Assembly (NCBI GenBank): GCA_034336665.1
Contig: JAPFBE010000002.1
Location: 32,033,406 to 32,097,405 of the forward strand
Reading direction: 5' to 3'
Origin: Luscinia megarhynchos
Taxonomy: Eukaryota > Chordata > Aves > Passeriformes > Turdidae
Length of the DNA stretch: 64,000 nt
Shown here: piece after piece, positions 25,901 through 37,900 of the stretch
How positions within the stretch are numbered: the stretch's first letter is position 1
Layout: each line of letters begins with the position of its first letter
Notes under the pieces: generated by a model
Told to the model about the DNA's origin: nothing
Databases searched by the model: none
The model's input: only the letters and a program-made list of their open reading frames with translations
Position numbers and translations under genes: made by a program

Positions 25901-28045
25901 TCACACCCACACAAAGCCATTTAATTTAGTAAAGAAGCAATGAGAGCAAAAGGAAATTCAGTGGGTCAAAGTGGGTCTTTGATTAAATTCACAAAACCAA
26001 GGGGTTGTCAGTCTTTGGTTGAGATAAAGAGCAAAGTCCATACTTTTCCTAAAAAGTTCTGAATTGGAACAAAGGCATCTTTATGCTGAGGTTGATGGGG
26101 AGAATTGGTAAATGAATTGCTTCTTGAAGACCATCAGATACAAAAAAGGACGAAAAAAGGGAAAGTTTATGTACCTTTTTATTTTATATTATGAAATTAT
26201 AAGAACTACTTTTTGCATGCTCTAAAGATGTACTTCAGACTATTCTTTTCCCCTCCTCCTATTCCCCCCCTCCTATTCCCTCTGAATTCATCATGTGCAA
26301 ACTGGAAAACTAGTAAATTTATGACATCAGATGAAATGCAGGTGTTTCCTTGAGGGAGAAACAGTTATTAAACTACCACCTAGGTTTTAATATACTAGGG
26401 ACTAGAAAAAATAACACTATTAAAATTTTTGTTTTCTATTTTTTAACACTTTTATGAGTTACAATTAATTCCAATACCTGGAATAGCAGCTGTGAGGAAA
26501 AAAAATAATGTTTGTTAGAGATTCTAACTGTCTGCTCTGTTTAGGAAAAACCTGAGATAGCTCCCCAGGCAGTTATTAGTTAACCACAGAAACTTTTCTA
26601 ACTGAGCCAGGAATTACTAAACTTGACATTGAAGTTATATAAAGTGTATAGTAAAATAGTATAATCCTTTTACCACCCAGAATTTGCATTTAAAATAATT
26701 AATAATTTACTTTGGAAGGGTTCTCTAGAGGGCATCAGATCCAAACTACACTCAAAGCTGGTCTTACTTTGAAGGTTAGTCCAAATTTAAATTCAGATTA
26801 CCTTGGCTGTAAAGTTGTTGATTCCAGCTCTGGTTTACTCATTCCAAAAAGCACGACACCCATCATTAATGCCCTGAAGAAGTGTTAATACAGATTTAAA
26901 GTCCCTTAAGCGTTATTTCTAACTCTATCCTTCAAATACAAGAAAATTATGGAGGATCACAAGGGCACAAATCTGTTGCTGAAATAACCACCAAAAGTCT
27001 GCTTGGGAAAATTCACAATCCTGCAGGATTTAAGTGGGAGTTGTGTCCATCCTGGGGGAGGACACATCACGGCAGTACTGTGTAGCCTAGCTGCTCTAAG
27101 GGGGACTGTGAACTGCATATCCCCATTCTCCCTCTAAAATTCTGTGTATCAGTGCCAAACCTAAAGTAGCTGAACCCCTTGTCAGTCACGTCCTGCAGCC
27201 CAGCTGCAGTCGCCCTTCAGCCTGCTCCAGACCATGCAGGGAGAGGTGGCTGTGCTCCGTGTGTTTGTCCCCAGAGATGCTGACGTGCCTTTCTGGAGTA
27301 GGATGGCCAGTCTTTACTCTAGAGGTAGCTGCTTTTATAGCACTTATCAAAAATTCAATTTGGGCAAAGAGCATTGAAAACCTCCTTGATCTTCTGTGCC
27401 TATCCATGGAGCAGATGTGTCTCAGCCATATTGCCAATAGTTAGCTCTCTTTAGATATATCTAATAGTGTTGCTCTAAAATCCTTTGTAAAAATTATTTC
27501 CTGCGTCATTTGGCTTCTGCCTGCTTATTAATTGAAATTACTTCTCTCACTTGAAATAAATGTGCCAATATTTAGCTTCATTTATAAATTTCAGGCAACA
27601 GTACAAAAAGGTTGTTATCTTTAGAAAGGGTCCAAAAACCTGTGTGCATATATTTCTGTAAGCTGCAATCCAAACAAACAGTCTGCTCTCACCGGGTATT
27701 CATAAAACAAGAGCTTAGCAGCAGTGTTGTCTCAACTAATCTAAGGAGATCCAGCAAACCTCTGCTATAGCTGTAAGACAGCCCCCTGGTTTGTTCTTTA
27801 CTGACTGTCCTTTTCTAAGTACTGCTTGAGTTTTTAATTCCAAATGCTATTGATTTTTATTTGATATCTAAGAGGGTACAAAGCCAGTACCTCTCTGATT
27901 GTATCTTATCCTAGCTGCTTATATTGTGTGAGTTGTATTGATTTGAAGGAAAAGAAGATAACAGCATCACTTGTTTTTAGATCAAGAGTAGTATTTTGAA
28001 ATTCTATTCTCTTTCATGAAAAGAAAAATCTGTGATCTGAAAAAT
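22953..28045. other. Unique non-coding sequence, no gene seen
   Basis: No exon or interspersed repeat recognised. 23390-23600 and 27000-27300 are GC-richer than the surroundings and carry open frames on both strands (up to 114 codons on the minus strand at 23310-23654) without family signatures. 24900-25300 is very AT-rich with TAATT and octamer-like words. A tandem C-rich run of CTCCTATTCCCCC type lies at 26251-26282. Confidence 0.65.
26251..26282 (+). repeat. Short C-rich tandem duplication
   Basis: The word CTCCTATTCCC occurs twice, separated by a few C's, forming a pyrimidine-only stretch. Probably a slippage duplication. Confidence 0.7.
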
Positions 28046-28063
28046 TATTTATTTATTTATTTT
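28046..28063 (+). repeat. (TTTA)n microsatellite
   Basis: About four ATTT units in a row. Short and unlikely to be functional. Confidence 0.85.
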
Positions 28064-31000
28064 CCACAGCAGTCTTTGTGAAAACAGAGTCAGACCGTGT
28101 CCTGGAGAAGATGAATACCAGCATTGCATGCTGCAATCATCTCCAATAATTTACACTTATGGAACAGGACAAGTGCTGATGGTAACACACAGAGAATCCA
28201 GTCTTAATGGACAAAGCCTACTATGCTCTTAATGGCTACAGTATTTTGTAACATACAAATATCCATACTACTTCAGAGAATTAGTAGTGTGCTGGTAATG
28301 GATGAAACAATAATTAGAGAGAAATAAACAGTGCTGAGACTTTTGTTAAAGTGGCATAGATATTTATGTACTTTATCTTATCACACCTTAAAACTACTGA
28401 GCAAAAATATGTAAGCTGCTGATCTCAGATGGTGCAAAGTACTCCATAGTGGCAGTGGTACCTTCTTGTAGGGAATTCTGGGGGAAAAGTGTGAATGATT
28501 GACTCAGCTGTAGTTTGCATTGATGTGCGGATGCTAATAAGGTAAGGGTTCAAATAAACAGTAAGAAAAAGTCTAGACCACATTACTGGTGCCTGTTTTG
28601 CAAGAAATATCCTGCTTCACTTTGTAAGAAAGCTGCTTTCTGCCATTGGATTTAACCAGAACCATCTTACAGGCAACATCAACTCCTGAGCTGGAAGTTC
28701 AACCTACTGCTGGGCTATGACCTCAGCCAGGGCTTGTACAGCTTACAGCTCTGGGCTCCTGACACAAAGTGTTGGGTGCTTCCAGCCTGCTGCCACCTCA
28801 TGCCTGAGCCCAGCAGTGCCTCCAGCCCAGGCTGGAGCCAAGGCTGGGTCACCCAACCAGCCTGGGAAGGACATTCCTGAGGGTGGAGCAGAGGAGCAGT
28901 GCCATGCAAGCCCCAGCTCTCTGCACAACCACAGCATTTTATTTAGAAGAGGAGAAGCTGAGGCAATTCAGGAAGCATTGTAATATTTCAGATGATTTTT
29001 AGATTCTCTGTAGGATGAGGTGTTCATGAAAAGAGAAGACATTAGTGTTCATACAGCTCTGGAGGAGCTGGGAATATTCCAGCTGTTCGGACCAAATCTC
29101 TAAATACATTTGGTGTTGAATATTCAAATTTCTTTAGCAGTGCTTATGAGTGTATTAATTAATTCTCACACAAATACTTATAAAAGAATAAATTAACTAA
29201 GTGAAATTATTTGTAAATATATTTTTCATAGTTTCCTTGCCTGTATCTTATCTATATTGATATCCATAATTTTCATCTGTAATGCCAGTTGCTTTGGCTG
29301 TTTCTGTGTCAAATAATTTGTCTTTCTCTTTCTATCACATAAACTACATGAGCATTTTTGAAATTACTGTCCCATTTATTCCTTGATGGGCTATAATAGT
29401 CCTAATCAATATTGTGTTGGAGTCCATTTGGCCCACAGTACTGTCATTTTTGCAGCAAATGCGAGTCATTTGCTGTCTTGCTGTCTCATACAAAAATAAA
29501 AAAGAGATTTATACTTCTTTATTCTTGCAGTTAACTCTGCTTTGTACAGAAAAAAAAAAAAGAAAAAGCGGGGCTTGGGTTTTGGTTTTTTTTTCCGACT
29601 AGAAATTAGCAATGTTTTCTGTAAAAATGTTAGGTGGGAGGGAAAAGCGGAAGAACCTTCTACCTACTGGACACCTTCAAAAAATTTGTCACTGACTATA
29701 TTCCATAAGTTAAGGGTTAGTGCTCATAGCTATGTTTTCTGCTGTGTTCATTTTAAAGCCTTGGAATATCATTCTGGGCTTGACATTAATTTGTCTGGAT
29801 TTCAGCTTTAATATAAATTGATTTGTTGTAGACACACCAACCAGAAGGCAGGAAAACATTTCCTATACTTTTTTTAAGTGTTTCCATTTCCTATCTTACT
29901 ACATACCAAATGCAATTAAAAAAAACCCTTGCTTTTTAAAAATAAAAAATTATAAGTGCCAAAATAAACTTGTTTCCCAGAACCATTCCATGCTCTCTCA
30001 AACGTTTGTGGCATACCTCTGGATTGAATGTGAGATGAAGAACAGGATGCTCAGAAAGCTAAGTTTTGCAGAATTTTTCTGAACAACTGTATTTAAAGAT
30101 AAAAATGAAAAAGGAGAAAATCTGAAACTAGAGCCTCCAACTATAGCTTCTTTTTTCTGTTTCTCTTTCTGCACCACTCTGAAATATTCTTTCAGGTTGA
30201 GTCTACTTCAGGATGTAGAGTCTCAGCTGCAGAATCACAGAGACCTGTCTATTGCGAGCTTGCTAATTTTGCAATTACAATGGAATACTCTCTGGTAAGG
30301 AGCATGTCTGTCTTTTCCTCTCCCCTACTTCTATCAGAATTTTCTTTGTGGGTCTATAGTGCCTGTGAATCTTTTCAAGGCTTTTTTCTGCAGTTTGTAT
30401 GATGTAGGGACTTTTCCACTACCTGCAATCTTCTTCTTTGGCAGAATGCCTTCATTAAATGTCTCACAGCTTAGTTGGCCACCTTTACAAATTTGTGTGT
30501 ACAGACAAGCATATTAACTATGGCCCATTTGCCACAGTGCACCAAAACATAAAAAGTTTCTTCATCACAACCCTGTCATCTGCCTCCTTACAGACACAAA
30601 TGATATCATACTATTAACTTTCTAACAACAACTAGCTACTCTCAGAGTTCTCAGTCACTACAATGCCCTCAGTATTTCATTATCTCTGCTTTTCATTAAG
30701 TTCTTCTTGTTTGGACAAATCTGTATTCCAGCTCAAAAATTATTTCCTCTCCTCTTTTCCTTTCTCAGCCTTTCCCCACTTTGGTATGTCATATAATCTT
30801 TATAATCTTTATCAAAATTAATCTCCACAGAAAACAAAGATATCTAAAATAAAATTTTAATGTTATAAAATCTGTAGCCGAACTCCATGATAAACTAAGT
30901 CTTTATGGAATCGAATACCAAAGATTAGTTTTTAATTTTCTGCCTCTCCCTCCTTCCTTAGTTTTCAGAGAGATTTTTAGTGTTCACATAACAGTGCCTC

Positions 31001-34000
31001 AAAAGACACATTTCACATTCTTTGTTTCGTCTCTTTTAACCTCATACACCTCTTTGATTTTTCTCATCTCCCTTCTGCAAAACAAATTATGTTAAAAGCA
31101 AAGCTTTGTTTCTGCCTGTGATTCACAAATTTCTGGAGACTTCAGTGTGCAGGACTGCAGGCATTCTCTCTCTTGATTAGTTTTCATTGATTGTTTTGAA
31201 GCTTTTTCTTACCAGTAGGAACTTCTGTTCCTACTTCAGTATACAGCCATCCAAAGGAAAGCAAAATTACTCTTCGTGCCCATAGGAAGGACTCTTCCAT
31301 CAGCTGATATAGATGATTTCTTTTGGCTAAGGTTTCTAGTGAAATCTGCTCATATTAGGATTTGAGAATTTGCACTTTTTCCTTTTTTTTTTTTTTTTTC
31401 AATAGCAACAATATTATGCCCCATTAAGAAAATATAAATATACAAACTGTGTTAGGTCAAACTGGAACAAAGATGAAATTGCTAGGGGAAAATTCTTGGG
31501 GAAGGAGACCTACAGAATCACAGCACACCTTGGGTGCTTGCAGTTAGTACCCAGACTGAACATTTTAAAAGCAACAGGAAGCTTGCATATGCTTCTTCCT
31601 TAGTAGTATTTTTTAAACTTTAATTTCACACTTGGAGTAATAGATTTGATTCTGTAGTTGTCCTTCTCTTTACCTTCAAATCCACATATCAGGGTGGCTA
31701 TGCTCTGCAACCTAGTAAGCAGGTAGAACACCCTAAAATGATGTTTTTTAATTTTTAAAAAAGCTTCTAGTTTGCCATAACCACATGCTACACATTCATG
31801 AGCTGCATAAAAGTGAATTCTGATCTGGAATCTTCACTATCAGCAGAAAATTGCCTTAAAAATACTTCACTTGGACAGAAGCTGGTGACTCTTGAGGACA
31901 GATAAGATCTGACCCTGTGGACAATGCCCTTTTACTCATAGCAAATTTGGCCTAAAAGCATTCCAGTATCTTGGAAGTCTCGTGTGTGTTGTGACATCTG
32001 CATCTTTCGTCTGCTTTATATTTTCAAAAGTTCCTGTTTCACACTGGCAAAAGGAGCCATTTTCACAAAGCTTTTGAAACCAGACTTGGCATGAAAGTCA
32101 AGGAGAACTAGGTAAGCCAGGTCTTGGCATATGTTTAATAATTTTAAGATCAGAAGGAGCTTGGCCTTTACAAATCTCATTTCTGAACAATTCATTATTT
32201 TTCTTCCTGCTTCTGCAAATAGCTAATGTCAATCAGTCAAATTCACACCTAAATGTGCAGCTAAGCCATGAAAAATATATCTGTCAAAAGAGAGACTGAA
32301 TATTATGATTTTGTCTATTTGTCTTTGAATACTAGTGTTGATGCAGGAGTCTTTCTCCAAATGTTTTCTGAAATGCAGCTTTTATCTTTTCTTTTTTCTT
32401 TTATCTTTTTATCTTGTCTTTTTGGACAGGCTATTTTTTCCATTGAACAGAAACAGGGTAAACCAAGACTGCACTGAAAGTACCTTGGCAATATATTCAG
32501 TTTTTTGAGGGGCATTTCATGGGCCAGAAAGCATAGTTTCTGACTAAAGGAAGAAAGGGAGCTGTATTGAAGGAAAGAATGGGAAAAGGTACATATTAAG
32601 ACCATTAGAGTAGAAGTCATTGTAACATCAAAGATGTTTTGAGAGAGATTCCAAGAGCTTCAACTAATTTATTTTGAGAGAAACCCGTAGCAAGATCCCT
32701 AGATACTTTTGTACCCAGTTATTTCCTGAAAGAAAGATTTTCATAGTACAAATCTCCAAGAAAGGTTTTCAATCATTTACCCATAACTGTTATACTTGCA
32801 GGATGTCTTTGTGGCCAAACGTTGTCTGTACAATCTTTAGATGAACAAGAAAACACCACTCAGAGATAAATGGCAGAAAATTGTTTTTCCATTAACTGAT
32901 AATATTGAGCTGACAATTTTGATGGCTAAAGGATAAAACTAGGAATGAAAACAAGTGCTTCATGCTATAGCAAAGAGCAAGTGAAAAGAAAGTGTCAGTC
33001 TTCATTAGTTGAAAATCACCCATTTCTAACCAGGCTGGATTTGCAAACACCAAGGATGTCAGTAGCTGAAGATTGAACACTTCTATGCTTTACCATCAGG
33101 CCATTTTTGTATTGATGGAGTCAGATACCAGAAAAAGAATGACAGTGAGGACTAATATAAAATAAAAAATCTTTTTGAAGCTGCTCAGAGGTTTTAAGTC
33201 TTCAAAATAATCCTGCTACAAGTGAGTTAGTGTCCAACAGTTGAATTAATTCTAAAATTCTGCCAGTGTGCAGCACAGAAAGCATGTGGCTTTGTTATCA
33301 CTTCCCATAATACCTGTAGCAAAGATAATCTGCCCCTTTCTATGCAAGAGAGCCTCTTCATTATTTAAAATAGTGTCAACATTTTAACCTTTGGTGAAAA
33401 ATTATCCTTCATGTGGTGCCTGACATTATTTTTCCTAAGTTTGAATGAAAATATCAGAGTTGTATTAAATGACTAATGGCATAATATTTTGTCAATATCA
33501 TACACCACAAGAATTTATTTTATGGCATTCTATTTCATCAATTAAATAAAACATTTGAAATTAATCACAGGCAGAGGCTAAAGTTTGCATATTTGTATCC
33601 AACCTGAGGGAGAGCAATTTCAAATGGTAAAGACTATGAAGAAACATTGATAAGCTTTCATAATTTAATTTTCTCATATATATCAGTGATGTTTTGGAGC
33701 ACACTGTGCAACAAAAACAACGAGCAGAAAATCACTATTTGAATGTTACAGTTATACATTAATACAATGAAACAACATTGTCTCCTTCACTTTAAACTAC
33801 AGTTCTCTGACAATTAGTAATTTCACCCTCTTTTATCAGGTTTTGGCAATAATAACTCTCTTTGTTACTGAATTAACATAAATTTTTGACTTTTGTTTCC
33901 TCCAATTAATAACTAAATGCTGACAAAACTTAATCAGAAAGTGTCAAACATAATGCAGCATTATTACCTATGGACAAATTTGCTATCACCACTTTCTATA

Positions 34001-34751
34001 AGACTCTTCTTTGGAATTTATCAGGGCTGTTCTTGTCCATCAGACAGAAAAAAAAGCATTCCTGGTCTCATTTATATTCTATATGCACTGTGGAGTTTGG
34101 CATCAAAAAGGAAAACTTCTCAAAGCATATTTAAATCAAAGGTAGCTTTCTAACCCAACCATTGCTGTAGTTAAATTCCACTCATTCCTTCCTTTGTCTT
34201 GACAGCACAGGAATGCTGAGAAATTACATTACTTTCCTTCAAACTATTAAAATGCAATTTGCCAGGTATCACATTTTACAATACCCAATGCAATCTGTAT
34301 TATATCATTGTCAGGAAAGAAGGCATTTAAAGCACAGGCCTTCAAGCAACCAAGTCCAAAGGGCCAAAAGGGAAAGAGAATTAAGTAGAAAAGGAACATA
34401 ATTTGATATCTGAAATACTGACTGTGCATATAAAGGTGCATAACTCTTGTCACATTCACTATGTTCCACTTGACTGCCAGCTGCCTGAGTTTTATGCTAT
34501 TGGGAAAAAAAAGGAGAAAACCAATGCTTTCAGATGATTAATATTTCTGAAGTATTTCAAACTAGTCAGACAGAAAACGAAACATAAGGTGAAAAATATA
34601 CTGTAAATGACTTGTGATTAGAGAGCATTATCTTTCATGGGGAAGAATTATAAACTTTAGGGAAGGGAGAAACTTTGCTCATGAAAATCCCATTTCTGAG
34701 AGGGTCTATAGGATTAATTAATATCTGTCGACCACATAGTCACAGCAGCAT
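28064..34751. other. Unique non-coding sequence, no gene seen
   Basis: 28690-28960 is a GC-rich island open in several frames on both strands, a composition effect without a recognisable product. An A12 run at 29550-29561 lies about 50 bases after an AATAAAA word, and a T17 run lies at 31383-31399; neither is attached to a recognisable retrocopy. 33440-33700 is AT-rich and looks like candidate conserved non-coding sequence, judged on composition only. Confidence 0.6.
31383..31399. repeat. Poly-T run (T17)
   Basis: Seventeen T's preceded by a pyrimidine stretch. No reverse-complement polyadenylation signal is adjacent, so retrocopy origin is unsupported. Confidence 0.85.
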
Positions 34752-34902
34752 TGATATTGGAAGGCAATTTGGGAGTTCAGCTGGTCCAACCACTTATTCA
34801 AGGACTACCCAGAGCTGGTTGCCCAAGACCATGTTGAGTCAGATGGCTTCTGAGCATCTCCAAAGAGGGAGGGACTACGTGCTCCATTTCCTCTGGTCCT
34901 GA
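34752..34902 (-). mobile_element. CR1 LINE 3'-region fragment, truncated
   Basis: Reads, in reverse orientation, like the avian CR1 3' region: a ggttggaagg-like start, agctggtccaacc, a gactacccagagctggttgcccaagaccatgt-like middle and ctccaaagagggagggactac near the end. These correspond to the usual gcagggtcacctagagcaggttgcccaggaccgtgt and ctccagagagggagactccac of typical copies. About 150 bases survive; both the extreme 3' tail and all of the coding part are missing. The open frame crossing it (34675-34902) is incidental. Confidence 0.85.
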
Positions 34903-37900
34903 AAAGAGCCTGCTTTCTTCTTCTTATCAACCTTCCTTCATGTGTTTGTATACATATATTTATATACATTTATAAGAACTCCCCATGTCAGATGTCACTG
35001 TATCACTCATCCTACTTTCATATAAAGCAGACAGCAAAGAAAGTAACCTCCTTTAACAATAATCATTTAACATAATAAATAAAAGGGTTTTCAGGCAACG
35101 ATCACTGAAAAATACAGAAGCAAAGGATTTGGAGTAGGTACTGAATAAACTTCAAAGTAAACACAAAAACAAAGTGCAGAAAGTTGGGGGCAAATGATAG
35201 ATATTTGGAAAGAATGGTAATTATCAGTGATTCACAGTATATAATTCACAGCAGTCAAACTACAATCAGAAAATGGCAGGAACAGAGAATAATTGTTAAA
35301 GTAGAGCTAATTGCTGGTGTCTAATAATTGTCAATCAATTGCTTAAACAAAGAAAAGTATTTGAAATTAAATAGCAGTTGCTTAATTGCAATGATATATA
35401 GAGATGATTTTTGGTAACAAAGCAAAGCAGATGGAAAATGAGAGTAGTAATGGTAAACTGATAAATCCAGGTTATAGTAAACTTGATCATGTAATGTGGC
35501 ATAGAATGGAGAGAGATGACTGTGCAAGTTCAGCAAGCAGGATGAATAAGGTAGTTATGTAAATTAATGTGGATCAAAAGTAATCAAAGCTGTGGTTTTG
35601 GAAATATTTTTTCTGTGTTGCGTAGCATTTTTCTAGTGGAGATGTTGATCTAAAATAAATTTAAGTCTATACATTTTTAATATTAATTTATGTAGGACTA
35701 CAGATCTACATATTAGATTGAAAATTACTATTCTGAGGAAGGACTGGAAAGCAAAAATTACAGTTCTAAAATCCTTATTTTTAGTTGTTAATGAAAATAT
35801 GTGCAATGTTTGAGAACAATCATTACAGTGACAACAGTGCTGAAAGTAAAAGCAGTTTCTGGTGCTGAAGAAATAAATATTCAACAAATTAAAGCAAGAG
35901 ACAAAAAAACTCAAAGGAAGGTGGAGATCAAATTAAGCCTAATGTCATAAAGCCTATAGAAACAGTGTTTACAATTCTCTGCCTTTGTTCAAACAACCCT
36001 TTGGACATGAGCCATGCTAACCAATTCAATGATGTGTCTCATTCCAAGCCACTTTCCGTCCACACGCAACAGTGGAAAAAAAATTGTCAGCTGTGAGAAT
36101 TCTTTGATTTCCATAGTGGGCTGGATCTAAGTGCAAGGATAGAGAAAAAGAAAGCTGTTTGAAGAAATTGAGTACTTCCAGCTAGTGGATTCTCAAGCAC
36201 TTACTTAAAAGTTTCTGTATTTCCTTCTTTAAACTTCCTGTGTCACAATGTTTCATAAGATAATTTTTTAATATTTTTAATATTTAGCTTAAGGATCAGT
36301 CCCTGAAACTGATGAAGAATCAGAATGGCAATATAAAACCCTTATAAGAAAACCTTACTTGGATGGGTGATATTTTCTGCCTAATAAAATTAAACTTTGG
36401 TATCTAGTGTTGGGTTACTTGGGGAAAGAAGTGATTGGCTTTAACTAACCCTTGCTAATACCACTATAATAGTCTCCAAACAAGATCTTGCTTGAATTTC
36501 TCCCTGATATTGTTGCATTCAGACTTAGGGTGTAATGTGTTTCAGCTCTCCTAATCACTTTAATGTTGTATAAACATAACTGTGGGTTTGTCCAACTGGT
36601 TGAATAAAATGGGTTAAAGAGTCTCAAAGTTCTCATTGCAATGAATTCAATATTCACCTTCTAAAGAGAAGCAAGTAACTAAAGGATCACATGTCAGCTA
36701 GTTTAAACTTCCTTTTTGAATTTGGGAACTTTTTATGAACAGTGTAATATTTGACTCTTAAAAGAGCTAAGGTTATGCTGTATTTTTTTTTGAAGATTTA
36801 AGTGTAGAACTGAATGCTGCAGAAATGGACAGTTCAAATTCTTGCAGTTCATGGATGTTATGTTCTGAAAGACACAATATTTGGAACTTTGCTGTTGACT
36901 CCATCTATTGTAAAGAAACACAAATAGTCATCTGTCTATATATCAAAATGTTATAAATTGAAAAAAGTAATTCTGAAGTGAGCTGTGATCACCAGTTTAT
37001 CACTGACGAGAACAACACATCTCAGCCATGCAGGAAACACACTTCACACAAGGACAGACTGGGCACTGAATAATGTAAAACAGACTTTTACAGACTTTAC
37101 AAACTTATATCAGGGCAAAATATTTTTTAAAATTTGTTCTTTCTGCTACAGAAGTTCAGAAGAGTTTGTATGTGTCTAATTAAGTAACATGAGAAGAAAA
37201 ATATTGCACTGTGCTCATTCTTCCCTATGGTAGAGACATTGAAAAAACAAACATATGGCGCATGTTAAGTACATTCCTTCAGACTTTATTTAGGAAGTGC
37301 TTTAATGAGATGGATATGACATAAAAATTCATGGAAATGAATATGTCTGATAGAAGGATTAGTGTGTTGAAACCACAATTTATGCTTAAAATGTTTTTAA
37401 AATTCCATATAAGCTAGAAGACACACTGCTATTAAAAATAATAATTGCAAACACATGAGGAGTTGAAGAGATGAAAATATGAAACAAATCTTGAGAGAAA
37501 GCACGTTTTACCATTCATTCTTAGTATATTTAAAGTCTCTGTAATGATCACTTAGCCTACCTTCCCACAAAGTTCTTTGCTTCCTGTTAAAATAATCAAA
37601 GTATGGATAATGGAATGTCATTTAGAACACTGGTTTGAAAGCATACAGTAGAAAACATACATTTCTGTCAAGTTAGAAGGATCTTACAGGATATTTTCTT
37701 GAGTGGGCATAAAAAAGGTAGCTTGCCCAGAGGAAAATTTTGATATTTGGGATTCAGGGTTTGGCTGAACATTGCTTGGGAAAACCCCTTGCAGTCTTAA
37801 AAACTTGTGCCCAACAGAACAATCAGTGTAGGCTAGACTAACTCCAGGGCTGATAGAAGCTGCAATTATTTGTAATAGTGTATTGCTCTAGAGTTAAATT

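Noticed and set aside
28690..28983. GC-rich island open in three frames
   Set aside because: Openness on both strands together is a composition effect; there is no CpG enrichment, promoter or homologous protein.
29493..29563. AATAAAA followed by A12, possible processed pseudogene tail
   Set aside because: The spacing of about 50 bases is too long and no transcript-like body lies upstream.
31512..31530. agaatcacagcacacctt as a CR1 tail
   Set aside because: Short word match only, with no ggttggaagggacct-like continuation.
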